The notes beneath the pieces are model-generated. The model saw only the letters and a list, made by a program, of their open reading frames with translations. It ran no database searches and was not told the DNA's origin. Below, in pieces: positions 45,783-54,675 of a DNA stretch of 64,000 bases (within the stretch, counting starts at the first letter, position 1; the number at the start of each line of letters is the position of its first letter). Position numbers and translations under genes: made by a program. The stretch is from Xenococcus sp. MO_188.B8 (GTDB taxonomy: Bacteria; Cyanobacteriota; Cyanobacteriia; Cyanobacteriales; Xenococcaceae). The stretch lies in assembly GCA_030065615.1 (NCBI GenBank), contig JASJDR010000020.1, forward strand, positions 62,001 through 126,000. The letters run 5' to 3'.

Positions 45783-46469
45783 CTACTCACTTCTCCCAGA
45801 GAGATAACCTCCTACTAAAATAGAGATGAGAATTGCTGGATACATTTGTCCGATTATGGCTTCTAGATTAGTAAGCATTGTCGCCAAAGGACTGATAGGA
45901 ATAATATCTCCATAACCTAAAGTAGTCAGAGTAACAAAACTAAAGTAAATTACTTTACTATAGGATTCGTCACTGTAAGATGTACCTCTGATAAGTGGTT
46001 GAGAAAAAGCCTGAGGATCAAAACTAGCAACGATACCGTAAAGCAAAGCCCAAACAAAACCAATTAGGAAATAAACGCAAATACCACCACGAATGGTATC
46101 TGCTGTTATGGGCTGACAGAATAAAATATCTCGCAAAATCAACAACACAGCTACACCTAAATAAATAGCATAGATAGCTTGAATGAAGAACAGGGAAAAT
46201 ATTCCTTGGGGACTGTACCAACCAAACCTCGTCACAGTCTCTAGTACAAAGGCTAATCCTGCAATACCAAGATATAATCTGAATAGTTTTTGGTGAAGGG
46301 AAAAAGTTCTAACAATAATAATTGTGGCACAGAGAAAAATTGCAGAAGAGAATAATCCGCCAATGTTGCCGTCTAAAAAAGGGGCAAGTACAAAGTTAAG
46401 AACTAAGACAATTAACAGTTGAGTGTACTTTTTCTGGGATAATGTCTGAGATTTGTTAGTAGGCTTCAT
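45783..46469 (-). CDS. Potassium-channel-like protein (two-helix pore domain)
   Basis: A 228-residue protein with about six membrane segments, the last two framing the pore loop FVTLTTLGYGDIIPIS, a canonical K+ selectivity filter (TLGYGD). C-terminus ends in the last helix (AILISILVGGYLSG) with no cytoplasmic RCK domain, so gating is not evident. It follows the RND adaptor gene by 13 bp and is presumably co-transcribed. Confidence 0.88.
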   Translation of the reverse strand: MKPTNKSQTLSQKKYTQLLIVLVLNFVLAPFLDGNIGGLFSSAIFLCATIIIVRTFSLHQKLFRLYLGIAGLAFVLETVTRFGWYSPQGIFSLFFIQAIYAIYLGVAVLLILRDILFCQPITADTIRGGICVYFLIGFVWALLYGIVASFDPQAFSQPLIRGTSYSDESYSKVIYFSFVTLTTLGYGDIIPISPLATMLTNLEAIIGQMYPAILISILVGGYLSGRSE

Positions 46470-46482
46470 GACCTTAGAGACA

Positions 46483-47949
46483 TTAAGGAATAATTTCTAC
46501 AGGTGCACCATTGACTAGACGGTTGTTCCCTTCAGTTACTAGTTTCTCTCCTGGTTTAACTCCTTCGATGATTTCTCGTTTAGCTAAACCTTCAATTCCC
46601 TGCTTAATAGCTCTTTGTTCGACAACTCCTTCAGCTTCGTTAACCACAAAGACATAGGGCTGGCGATCGCGAAAGACAAAAGCTTTGAATGGTGCCACCA
46701 GAGCTTGCTCTTTCTCTGCCACGGCAATCCAAGCGGCAACTTGTTCCCCATCCTGAAGATTGGCAACTCCTTGGTTAATCCGAATGGTAACCCGCACTGA
46801 TCGCTCTCCTGGAGAAACGGAAGGTCCTACTGAAAAAACAGTTCCTTGGGCACTGGCTAATTTCATTAAATCTTGACCGGTAATAGTTCCTGAATGGGAC
46901 TTTGAGCGATCGCGATCGAGAATAATAAACGCTCTTTGTCCTGGTCTGATGTCTTCTCCTTGAAAAGCTGGCAATTTTACTTGGACTTCAAACAGATCGG
47001 GCTTGATGAGGATAATGGGTAATCTCTCGATGATACCCTGGTAGTCCCCAGTTACATTAATGATTTGAGGAGACCAGTATTCTCCCTCACGAATGTTGAG
47101 ACGACTGATAACCCCATCAAAAGGGGCAATTAGTTCCGTATCCTCACTTTCGATATTACTTTGAGTGAGTTTGGCATTTGCTGAGATTACACCAGCTTCG
47201 GCCGTTTCTACTTCAGTATTAGCAGCAGTTACTTGAGCTTGAGCAGAACGTACCGCCGCTTCAGCCGCGATCGCAGCAGTCTGAGCATTTTTATAATCTA
47301 TCTCTTTAACATCTACTTCCCGCTGAGTAATTCCCCCTTCGATAGCGAGTTCTTGATATCGTTTAAGATCAATTTGAGCAAAAGCTTGATTGGTCTTGGC
47401 TTTCTGTAAATCTGCTTGAGCTTGCGCTAAAGACTCTTCTGCTTGCCGCAGATTTGCCACAGCATTGAGAACTTGGTTTTTAGCTTCGATCTGTTCTGCT
47501 GCTGCTACATCAATATCTGCATCGTATTTACGGCGATCGACTTTAGCCAATAATTCTCCTTTTTGTACCCGATCACCTTCTCTTAAATCTCGCCCTTCTA
47601 CTTTCTTGATGTAATCAATTGTGCCTTCAGCCTGAAAAGTTAGATGTTTTTTAATGACTGCACTAACAGTACCATCAGCATAAGTCCAGGCTTGAATTGG
47701 TTCTAGATTTACTGGGACTGTTCTGACTGCTAGCCTCGCTTGCTCGATATTAGTAGTTACTTTTTCCAAAGATTGTTCTGAATTAGTAAGCAAACGCCAG
47801 ATAACCACTCCCCCTAATAAAATCAAGATGACGCCTAAAGGAAATAACCATTTAGGTTGTTTTGCCGTGTTTTTTTTAGATTTTGCACCATCAGCATTTT
47901 CGAACAACTCTAATCCTTGTTCTACATTTTTCTGTTGTTCAGTAGCCAT
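46483..47949 (-). CDS. RND efflux periplasmic adaptor (membrane-fusion protein)
   Basis: A 488-residue HlyD/AcrA-type adaptor. Membrane anchor at about 32-52; lipoyl half-motif LTFQAEGTIDYIKKVEGRDL then EGDRVQKGELLAKVDRRKYD; long alpha-hairpin of coiled coil (about 140-255); second lipoyl half ELIAPFDGVISRLNIREGEY; beta-barrel and membrane-proximal domain ending GEKLVTEGNNRLVNGAPVEI. It bridges an inner-membrane RND permease to an outer-membrane TolC. The only permease in the window is 11 kb away, and its neighbour is a K+ channel. Confidence 0.93.
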   Translation of the reverse strand: MATEQQKNVEQGLELFENADGAKSKKNTAKQPKWLFPLGVILILLGGVVIWRLLTNSEQSLEKVTTNIEQARLAVRTVPVNLEPIQAWTYADGTVSAVIKKHLTFQAEGTIDYIKKVEGRDLREGDRVQKGELLAKVDRRKYDADIDVAAAEQIEAKNQVLNAVANLRQAEESLAQAQADLQKAKTNQAFAQIDLKRYQELAIEGGITQREVDVKEIDYKNAQTAAIAAEAAVRSAQAQVTAANTEVETAEAGVISANAKLTQSNIESEDTELIAPFDGVISRLNIREGEYWSPQIINVTGDYQGIIERLPIILIKPDLFEVQVKLPAFQGEDIRPGQRAFIILDRDRSKSHSGTITGQDLMKLASAQGTVFSVGPSVSPGERSVRVTIRINQGVANLQDGEQVAAWIAVAEKEQALVAPFKAFVFRDRQPYVFVVNEAEGVVEQRAIKQGIEGLAKREIIEGVKPGEKLVTEGNNRLVNGAPVEIIP

Positions 47950-48572
47950 ACAACATAAAATTAATCAAATATAAATATTCTAAATTTAACAGTAAAAGCT
48001 TTGAAAATCCATAAACGAAATTTTTTGTTTAGGATTAACTTGTTGAAGTAGTTCCGTCATTATATTTAGAAATAGATTGGCTATCTAATATTCATTGCGA
48101 TGCCATAATCATAACTGGCTAACAAGGCTATATTTCCTTTGATTTATCCACGAATCACCATCAGCATATGAAGCAATTTCTAGCGCCATAGAAAATATCA
48201 AAAAGTTATTATCCAAACAGTTATGATTAATTTAGATCTATGTGAAGTAATCAAAAACAATATTTTAGGCAAAAAAGATATTTTAAAATAAGAAAAAATA
48301 TTAAATAAACTATTGATACAAGATTTAGAAAAAAGACTAGAAGACGATTCCCCTAGACCAAGAAGGTAATCGTTCACAGGATGGAGAAAATCTGGTAGTG
48401 TGAGAGGCATGGAAAATAAGCCACTACTGACACAAGAAAAAAAGATCAGCATCAGAGAAATCGAATCAAGAATTAAAGGTAAAATTTTAACTAATGTAGA
48501 AAATCAAAATATCTCCGGCGCTACTATCAATATTGAAGTTCAGATAATATGAATAATGTTACATTTGTCATA
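47950..48572. other. Intergenic region with degraded coding remnants
   Basis: Apart from the 47-codon frame at 48409, the plus strand here contains short coding-looking pieces (NKLLIQDLEKRLEDDSPRPR before a stop near 48370), which suggest a degraded gene upstream of it. No family assigned. Confidence 0.4.
48409..48552 (+). pseudogene. 47-codon remnant of an unknown cyanobacterial protein
   Basis: ATG frame reading MENKPLLTQEKKISIREIES, RIKGKILTNVENQNISGATI and NIEVQII. The VENQNISGATINIEV segment resembles the ends of longer cyanobacterial proteins I cannot name. Together with the coding-like stretch before it (to about 48370, separated by stops) it is likely the tail of a decayed gene. Could also be a short genuine protein. 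Confidence 0.35.
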
Positions 48573-49292
48573 TTATTTTTCTAAGATAGCAGTTACTAAA
48601 GACAGGGCAGTCAGTGGTGCAGTAATCGCTCTGAGAATTCGTTTTCCCAAAGATACTGGTTGAAAATTATGGGAGAGCGCCTTGGTAATTTCTTCCTCTG
48701 TCCAACCTCCTTCTGTCCCCGTTGCGATGACAATAGTTTGTTGAGTAAGATTCTGCAAACAAGTTATCAGGGGAACTGTAATTCCTCGTGCGACGCAAAT
48801 ATAGCGATCGCTGTTAGCAGGAATTAGGTTGATAATAGCATCGTTAAAAGTAACAGGAGCTATGATCTGGGGGACAATTTGTCTTTCTGACTGTTCAGCT
48901 GCTTCAGTGACAATTTTACGCCAACGTTCTACTTTATTCTTACTAGGTTTGAGAATAGTGCGATCGCTTAAAACTGGAATAAAACAGTTAACTCCCAATT
49001 CTGTGCCACAACGGATTATTTGTTCATAACCATTGCCCTTTGGTAAGGCAGTAATTAGGATAATATTAACTGATAATTCAGTCTTAAGGTCAATTAACTC
49101 TAGCAATTGTGCTTTTTCTGCTGTTATCTGGGCTAACCAAGACTTTCCTTGTCCATCCATCGCCATAAAGCGATCGCCTTCTCCTAATCTGAGAACTCTT
49201 TTTAGATAATGTTGTTGTTCCTTGCTCAAATTAATACAATCTTCTTGTCGTTGTGAAAGAGAAAATACTAAGCGAGATAGATGTTTGGACAT
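48573..49292 (-). CDS. rsmE: 16S rRNA (uracil-1498-N3)-methyltransferase
   Basis: A 239-residue SPOUT-family methyltransferase that methylates U1498 of 16S rRNA. Seen: N-terminal PUA-like part (LSKEQQHYLKRVLRLGEGDRF), ITALPKGNGYEQIIRCGTEL, the segment RWRKIVTEAAEQSERQIVPQI and the knot end IATGTEGGWTEEEI and LGKRILRAITAPLTAL, all diagnostic. I chose ATG 49292 (MSKHLSRLVFS); the longer frame to 49355 adds 21 hydrophobic residues unlike the family. Confidence 0.93.
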   Translation of the reverse strand: MSKHLSRLVFSLSQRQEDCINLSKEQQHYLKRVLRLGEGDRFMAMDGQGKSWLAQITAEKAQLLELIDLKTELSVNIILITALPKGNGYEQIIRCGTELGVNCFIPVLSDRTILKPSKNKVERWRKIVTEAAEQSERQIVPQIIAPVTFNDAIINLIPANSDRYICVARGITVPLITCLQNLTQQTIVIATGTEGGWTEEEITKALSHNFQPVSLGKRILRAITAPLTALSLVTAILEK

Positions 49293-49342
49293 GGGGAAAA
49301 AAGAAACAAGGAAAGACGAAAGAGCAACAAGGAATAATATAT

Positions 49343-49408
49343 ATAAGGTAGGCAACTTTTAATTTCAACTCTACTAAATTACTTGAAGATTGATGTTACC
49401 CACCTTAC
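49343..49408. repeat. 66-bp MITE-like element, copy 2
   Basis: Terminal repeats ATAAGGTAGGCAAC (49343-49356) and GTTACCCACCTTAC (49395-49408) match at 11 of 14 positions. Same length as copy 1 at 6981-7046, related termini and the same internal TTGAA offset. Confidence 0.55.
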
Positions 49409-49455
49409 AAAGTTTGACATAAGTGCTAAAAAGTCAGGAGTTAGTAGTCAGAATT

Positions 49456-51234
49456 ATGAGTAAATTTAATATTTTGAGACATCTTAAACAAAAATCTGTA
49501 ATTTTAAGTTTAATTGCGATTTATACAATATTTCTAGCTGGTTGCAATCCTCTTCTTAGCGAAGCAAATAAAAATAAAGTTCCCCAGTTAGTACAATCAA
49601 TCCTCGAAGATCCTAAAACTTTTAATCCTGTAATCTCTCAAGATGCCACCAGTAGTAGTGTCGGTTCTATGATCTTTGATGGTTTAGTAACGGAAAATCC
49701 CCTGACAGGAGAAACTGAACCTGCTTTAGCAGAATCTTGGACGGTCTCTGAAGACAAATTAAAAGTAATTTTTACTCTGAGGAAAAATTTAAAATGGTCT
49801 GACGGGGAACCAATAACAGCAGATGATGTTGTATTTAGTTTTAATCAATTGTATTTTAATGAAGAAATTCCCACTAGTGCTAAAGATACCTTACGGATTG
49901 GTCAAAGTCAAAAATTACCTACAGTAAAAAAATTAAATGACTTACAAATAGAATTTACTTTGCCAGAACCTTTTGCCCCATTTTTTAGCAGTGTTGGACA
50001 AGGAATATTACCAGAACATATTCTCCGAAAAACTGTAGAAAATAGGAACCAAGATGGTAATCTAATTTTTCTTTCTACTTGGGCAGTAGATACCCCACCT
50101 TCAGAAATTATTGCTAGCAGTGCTTACAAGCTCAAAGAATATACAACTAATCAAAGAATTATTTTTGAAGCCAATCCTAACTATTGGAAAAAAGGAGCTA
50201 ACGGAGAAACTTTGCCCCATATACAAAAAGTTGTTTGGGAAATTGTCGAATCTCAGGATACTTCTTTATTACAATTTCGTTCTGGTGGTTTAGATTCTAT
50301 TGGCGTATCTCCTGAATATTTTTCTCTATTAAAAAAAGAAGAAGAACGGGGAGATTACACGATTCATAATGGCGGCGCACAATATGGCACAGTTTATATT
50401 AGTTTTAATCTCAATCAAGGATCTAGAAATGGTAAGCCTTTAGTTAATCCTATCAAGTCAAAATGGTTTAATAATGTTAAATTCCGCCAAGCTGTGGCTT
50501 ATGGGTTAGATCGCCAACGCATGATTAATAATATTTATCGAGGCTTAGGTGAACCCCAAACTTCTCCTATTTCGGTACAATCTCCTTTTTATTATGATGG
50601 CTTACAAGGTTATGAATATAATCCAGAAAAAGCTAAAAAATTATTAATTTCTGCTGGATTTACTTATAATGACCAAGGGCAACTATTCGATCAAGATGGT
50701 AATCGAGTTAGTTTTGTTCTTAATACTAATGCTGGTAATAAGACTAGAGAATCGATGGGTTCACAAATCAAGGAAGATTTGAGAAAAATTGGCATTCAAG
50801 TAGACTTTAAACCTTTGGCTTTTAACGTCTTAGTAAACAATTTAAGTAACTCCCTAGAATGGGAATGCATTCTCCTAGGGTTAACAGGAGGAAATGAACC
50901 CAATGGGGGAGCTAATATTTGGTTTACTGATGGTAATTTACATATGTTTAATCAAGATGCAGGGCCAGGACAAACTCCTCTTGAGGGTAGAGTTATTGCT
51001 CCCTGGGAAGAAGAAATTGCTCAATTATTTATTGATGGGGCAAGAGAATTAGATTTCGAAAAACGTAAAGCAATCTACGCAGAAATTCAAACCTTAGTCG
51101 AAGAAAAAGTTCCCTTTATCTATTTGGTTAATCCCCTGGCCTTAAGTGCAGTTAGAAATAGAGTACAACCAATTGAGTTTTCTGCATTAGGAGGAGCTTT
51201 TTGGAATTTAGAAGAATTAAAAATTACTGAATGA
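49456..51234 (+). CDS. ABC transporter substrate-binding lipoprotein (peptide/nickel type, SBP_bac_5)
   Basis: A 592-residue extracytoplasmic solute-binding protein. Lipobox LAGC with Cys 30 after a hydrophobic helix. SBP family 5 features: DPKTFNPVISQDATSSSVGS then FDGLVTENPLTGETEPALAE, SWTVSEDKLKVIFTLRKNLK then WSDGEPITADDVVFSF, and FRQAVAYGLDRQRMINNIYR. Binds peptides or related solutes for an ABC importer, but no permease or ATPase adjoins it. Start is ATG 49456 rather than the GTG at 49423 that adds 11 residues before the signal peptide; aggag lies about 15 nt upstream. Confidence 0.9.
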   Translation: MSKFNILRHLKQKSVILSLIAIYTIFLAGCNPLLSEANKNKVPQLVQSILEDPKTFNPVISQDATSSSVGSMIFDGLVTENPLTGETEPALAESWTVSEDKLKVIFTLRKNLKWSDGEPITADDVVFSFNQLYFNEEIPTSAKDTLRIGQSQKLPTVKKLNDLQIEFTLPEPFAPFFSSVGQGILPEHILRKTVENRNQDGNLIFLSTWAVDTPPSEIIASSAYKLKEYTTNQRIIFEANPNYWKKGANGETLPHIQKVVWEIVESQDTSLLQFRSGGLDSIGVSPEYFSLLKKEEERGDYTIHNGGAQYGTVYISFNLNQGSRNGKPLVNPIKSKWFNNVKFRQAVAYGLDRQRMINNIYRGLGEPQTSPISVQSPFYYDGLQGYEYNPEKAKKLLISAGFTYNDQGQLFDQDGNRVSFVLNTNAGNKTRESMGSQIKEDLRKIGIQVDFKPLAFNVLVNNLSNSLEWECILLGLTGGNEPNGGANIWFTDGNLHMFNQDAGPGQTPLEGRVIAPWEEEIAQLFIDGARELDFEKRKAIYAEIQTLVEEKVPFIYLVNPLALSAVRNRVQPIEFSALGGAFWNLEELKITE

Positions 51235-51547
51235 ATAATCATAAATAAAATTTTATAAATTGTAAATAACTCATTTGAAACACAGTATGGAAATAATGAA
51301 AATGGGGGACAAATGCCAAAAATTATTTCCTTAATTCCTATGGCAGAACTCACGAGCTAGATAATGTTTTTGTTACAGATGGAATTTTCTTTTTCTCGGC
51401 TGGAGCAGTCAACCCAACTCTTATTGCCCAAATACTAAGAGTTGCAGACTATATAACAAATCAAGTTCTTTGCGGTTGGGCAAATAGCTATTAGCTAGTT
51501 TAATATCAGGAAATTGATCGCTTTCTTTTTTAACGAGAAATTAATTG
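51235..51547. other. Intergenic, no feature seen
   Basis: AT-rich spacer of 313 bp between two plus-strand genes. I see no gene, RNA or repeat in it. Confidence 0.4.
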
Positions 51548-52864
51548 ATGGTAGAAAAGCATAAATTATTAGTAGAAAAAGCTAAGATAATCTTAAACAA
51601 TAATTGGCTGGGTAAATCTACAAAACCTGCTCCTGATCTTTATCCTCATCAGTGGAATTGGGATTCTGGTTTTATTGCCATAGGCTACTCTGGTTATAAT
51701 CAAGAACGAGCGCAGCAGGAGCTTTCAACTCTTTTTAAAGCTCAGTGGAAAAATGGGATGCTGCCACAAATAGTTTTTAATTCAGAAGCATTGGGGGGAT
51801 ATTTTCCTGAACCAGATTTTTGGCAATGCGAACGTTCGCCTCATTATCCCGATGGGGTACTTACTTCTGGTATTACTATGCCGCCTGTTCATGGCATAGC
51901 TGCCCTTCATATCTATCAATATGCCACTAACAAAGATTTAGCATTAGAGTGGCTTGATGATATGTATCCCCGCATCTACTCTTTGCACGAATATTTTTAT
52001 CGAGAGCGAGATCCCAACAATGAAGGACTAGTATATATCAGGCATCCCTGGGAATCGGGTTTAGATAATTCACCTACTTGGGATATACCTTTAAAAGCTA
52101 TTGTGATCGACAAAAACAAACTGCCTGAATACGAAAGAAAGGATTTAAAAAAGGGTGTACCACAGTCCCAGCGTCCCAGCGATGATGATTATGATCGCTA
52201 TGTTTTCTTGGTAGATCTTTTCCGAAGATTGCGATATGAAGAAAATGCAATCTATCAGGAATGTCCTTTTTTGATTCAAGATCCTCTCTTCAATAGCATA
52301 CTTTCCAAAGCAAACGAAGATCTTGCTAAGATTGGACACATTTTAGGGAAAGATACTACCCAACTGGAAGAGTGGCACGAACAAACAAACAGGTCGCTAC
52401 GAAAGAAGATGTGGCATGAACACCATGGTGCATTTGATGCATTTGATTTACTGACCGGAAAACGTATTGAGACTTTAACTGCATCAGGTTTCTTACCTTT
52501 GTTATGTGGCGCTCCAACCAAAGAAAATGCTCAATCTATATATCATTTTCTTGAATCCAATAGTTTTTGTCCAATGCATAACCATTCATGCTTCTCTATT
52601 CCTAACTATGACCTTCAAGGAGAGTATCTCGATCCAAAAAACTACTGGCGCGGTCCTGTTTGGATTAATACCAATTGGCTTCTTATGAAAGGATTAGAGC
52701 GTTATGGCTTTAAGGAGAAAGCGGAGTCAGTGCGAGAGGACATCATTGAACTAGTCAAAAGATGGGGATTTCATGAATATTTCGATCCTTACCGAGGCAC
52801 TGGTTATGGCACTGATAATTTTTCTTGGACTGCCGCTCTTTTCATCGATTCACTAATTGAATAA
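51548..52864 (+). CDS. GH63-type glycosidase (mannosyl/glucosylglycerate hydrolase-like)
   Basis: A 438-residue (alpha/alpha)6-barrel hydrolase. Motifs of the MGH1-like GH63 group: YPHQWNWDSGFIAIGYSGYN, the long acidic/aromatic segment YPDGVLTSGITMPPVHGIAA, RHPWESGLDNSPTWDIPLKA with candidate acid Asp 173, CFSIPNYDLQGEYLDPKNYW then RGPVWINTNWLL, and WGFHEYFDPYRGTGYGTDNF with candidate base Glu 410. Such enzymes hydrolyse glucosylglycerate or mannosylglycerate, compatible solutes; the substrate here is inferred. Start ATG 51548; a TTG lies one codon upstream. Confidence 0.85.
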   Translation: MVEKHKLLVEKAKIILNNNWLGKSTKPAPDLYPHQWNWDSGFIAIGYSGYNQERAQQELSTLFKAQWKNGMLPQIVFNSEALGGYFPEPDFWQCERSPHYPDGVLTSGITMPPVHGIAALHIYQYATNKDLALEWLDDMYPRIYSLHEYFYRERDPNNEGLVYIRHPWESGLDNSPTWDIPLKAIVIDKNKLPEYERKDLKKGVPQSQRPSDDDYDRYVFLVDLFRRLRYEENAIYQECPFLIQDPLFNSILSKANEDLAKIGHILGKDTTQLEEWHEQTNRSLRKKMWHEHHGAFDAFDLLTGKRIETLTASGFLPLLCGAPTKENAQSIYHFLESNSFCPMHNHSCFSIPNYDLQGEYLDPKNYWRGPVWINTNWLLMKGLERYGFKEKAESVREDIIELVKRWGFHEYFDPYRGTGYGTDNFSWTAALFIDSLIE

Positions 52865-52891
52865 ATTAAGCATTTAAAAATGTTGTTAAAT

Positions 52892-52920
52892 ATAGCGTTT
52901 CCGAACCTGAGAAACGCTAT
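52892..52920. terminator. Perfect 10-bp hairpin between convergent genes
   Basis: ATAGCGTTTC (52892-52901) and GAAACGCTAT (52911-52920), loop of 9 nt. It lies 28 bp after the GH63 stop and before the convergent thioredoxin gene, so it may be a bidirectional terminator. The arm gagaaacgctat also occurs near 2313, so it could be part of a repeat. Confidence 0.5.
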
Positions 52921-52981
52921 TCATACAATGATTTAATTATTTTAATTAAACGAACTGAAATGATCAGAATTATGATCTATT

Positions 52982-53350
52982 TCAACAGACTTTACTTTGA
53001 AGCATGATTTTTTCTAGTGTAGAAAAAATTCCTTCTCGGCTGCTAAAATTTTCCAGTCTCTCAGTAAGATGACCATTTTCAAAAAGTAACAGAGTCGGCA
53101 AATTTCTTAGACGATAAGTATTCGCTAGTCTAAAGTTTTCATCTGCGTTAATCATTACTATTTTAACTGGTCTTTCTTGTTTTGCTTGTAATTGATTTAG
53201 TATAGGATTGATCATCCGACACAAACCACACCAAGGAGCAGAAAAATGAACTAAAACAGGTTCAGAAGAGTTCAAAACTTCTTTATTAAAGGTTTTATCG
53301 CTGACTATGCGGAACATAGAATCAGATTTATCAGATTTATTGAAGGACAT
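52982..53350 (-). CDS. Thioredoxin-fold protein with atypical CGLC active site
   Basis: A 122-residue thioredoxin-like protein. The fold is complete: VLVHFSAPWCGLCRMINPIL holds the active site CGLC (Cys 41 and 44 from the first Met) instead of CGPC, and the cis-Pro is in LRNLPTLLLFENG. A Pro-to-Leu change in the active site usually shifts redox potential toward a more reducing or altered function. There is a 12-residue polar lead before MFRIVSDKTF, which is an alternative start. No export signal, so cytoplasmic. Confidence 0.88.
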   Translation of the reverse strand: MSFNKSDKSDSMFRIVSDKTFNKEVLNSSEPVLVHFSAPWCGLCRMINPILNQLQAKQERPVKIVMINADENFRLANTYRLRNLPTLLLFENGHLTERLENFSSREGIFSTLEKIMLQSKVC

Positions 53351-53419
53351 ATTTTATATATTTGAAATTATGCTACATCCCAATCGGGATCAAGAAAACA
53401 ATATTTATATATATTAAAA

Positions 53420-54136
53420 TTACCATGATACTTCGCTAGTTATACTCATTAGCCAAGGATGTCCCCACCACAAGAGAAAGACGAAGCCTAAAACCCCGGC
53501 ATAAGCTGGGCGCAAAAATTCTTGTAACTTTAAAGTTTGTCTGCCATCAAAAACTGCGACAAAGGGAATGACAGAAGTTCTTTGTTTAACTTTTGTAAAT
53601 GCTGCTCCATATTTCTGTTGTAATCTGCGATCGCCATGCCAGACTGCAAATAAATGATGAGCGATTAAGCCGAGGGAAGTTACCACAGTAAAACTGGTGC
53701 CAATCCAGAGAGTATGGGCTAGACACCAAATAACTTGTCCTACCATTTGAGGATGGCGGGAAATGCGGATAATTCCCGTTTCGTAGAGATGGACTTGGGG
53801 TTTAGCAACTGCAGCAATTTCTAGAAGGTTAAAAGTAGCTGGATAGAGAAAAATAAAGGAAATCAGAGAAAGAGTCCATACCAGAGGTTTAATACCAGTT
53901 ATTCCTTGGACTTGCCATAATTGAAGGCCATCATAACGATGATTGATAAAATAAATAATTAAAATCGTCGCAAAGGGAATACTGACTAAGGCAAATAACA
54001 CGCGGTAAAGTCTGGCTCCAATTTTGCTTTCTCCCCAAGGACGCAACGCCGCTAAACCACTATGGGCGATCGCAAATCCTAATAATAAGCCCAAAATAAT
54101 CCAGTGACTAGATGTTAGCCAGCTCAGTTCTGTCAT
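53420..54136 (-). CDS. NnrU-family membrane protein (Z-ISO-like)
   Basis: A 238-residue polytopic protein. It begins MTELSWLTSSHWIILGLLLG then FAIAHSGLAALRPWGE, with the H-S-G-L segment, and has about five further hydrophobic segments, with RISRHPQMVGQVIW, TLWIGTSFTVV and HHLFAVWHGDRRL between. These His-containing motifs are shared with NnrU and with plant zeta-carotene isomerase (Z-ISO), which binds heme. Carotenoid isomerase activity is a possibility only. Start ATG 54136; a longer TTG-initiated form adds 4 residues. Confidence 0.83.
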   Translation of the reverse strand: MTELSWLTSSHWIILGLLLGFAIAHSGLAALRPWGESKIGARLYRVLFALVSIPFATILIIYFINHRYDGLQLWQVQGITGIKPLVWTLSLISFIFLYPATFNLLEIAAVAKPQVHLYETGIIRISRHPQMVGQVIWCLAHTLWIGTSFTVVTSLGLIAHHLFAVWHGDRRLQQKYGAAFTKVKQRTSVIPFVAVFDGRQTLKLQEFLRPAYAGVLGFVFLLWWGHPWLMSITSEVSW

Positions 54137-54227
54137 AGAAAGATACAAATATATTAAATTTACTAAACTTAATATTAAATGATCGGGGATCGAATTTTAA
54201 ACTTATAACATAAAGTACTTTAATAGC

Positions 54228-54539
54228 TTAAATATTGGCAAACATACTGACAACGCTACCGACAAAGGCCAGAATTAGTCCAATTAAGACACTGCGGTTA
54301 ATAAACTCTTGATTGGCAATTCTCTTGTCTAATTGCTCCACTTTGGTGTCCAAAGTAGTTATTTGACCAGAAAGTTTTTCGTCTAAAACTTTTATATCTC
54401 CTCTCACTTCAGTTAATTCAATTTTTAAATCAGAAATGTCATCTTTGACATCTGACATCTTTTTTAATATTTCTTTTTGGTCGCTTTTGATCTCTTGAAG
54501 AATTTCAGCAAGATCTATTTCAACTGTGGGATTAGCCAT
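54228..54539 (-). CDS. Coiled-coil protein with C-terminal membrane anchor
   Basis: A 103-residue protein. Residues about 8-75 are a heptad coiled coil (DLAEILQEIKSDQKEILKKM, LDEKLSGQITTLDTKVEQLD), followed by a single membrane helix (RSVLIGLILAFVGSVVSMFA). Similar small proteins are common in cyanobacteria and of unknown function. It is divergent from the Hsp70 gene, sharing 136 bp. No family name assigned. Confidence 0.7.
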   Translation of the reverse strand: MANPTVEIDLAEILQEIKSDQKEILKKMSDVKDDISDLKIELTEVRGDIKVLDEKLSGQITTLDTKVEQLDKRIANQEFINRSVLIGLILAFVGSVVSMFANI

Positions 54540-54675
54540 GGGAATTTTTTCTGATCTTATTTCTTTGAATATTTAGAATATTCTTATATTGCTTATATTC
54601 TATAATTACTTTGCTATGCAAACTCCGCTATCATAAGCTTTTTAAGGCACTGAATTTTCTCTTGGTAATTGCTCA

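Noticed and set aside
48198-48452. 84-codon minus-strand frame
   Set aside because: Antisense to the degraded plus-strand remnant; composition and start context are poor.
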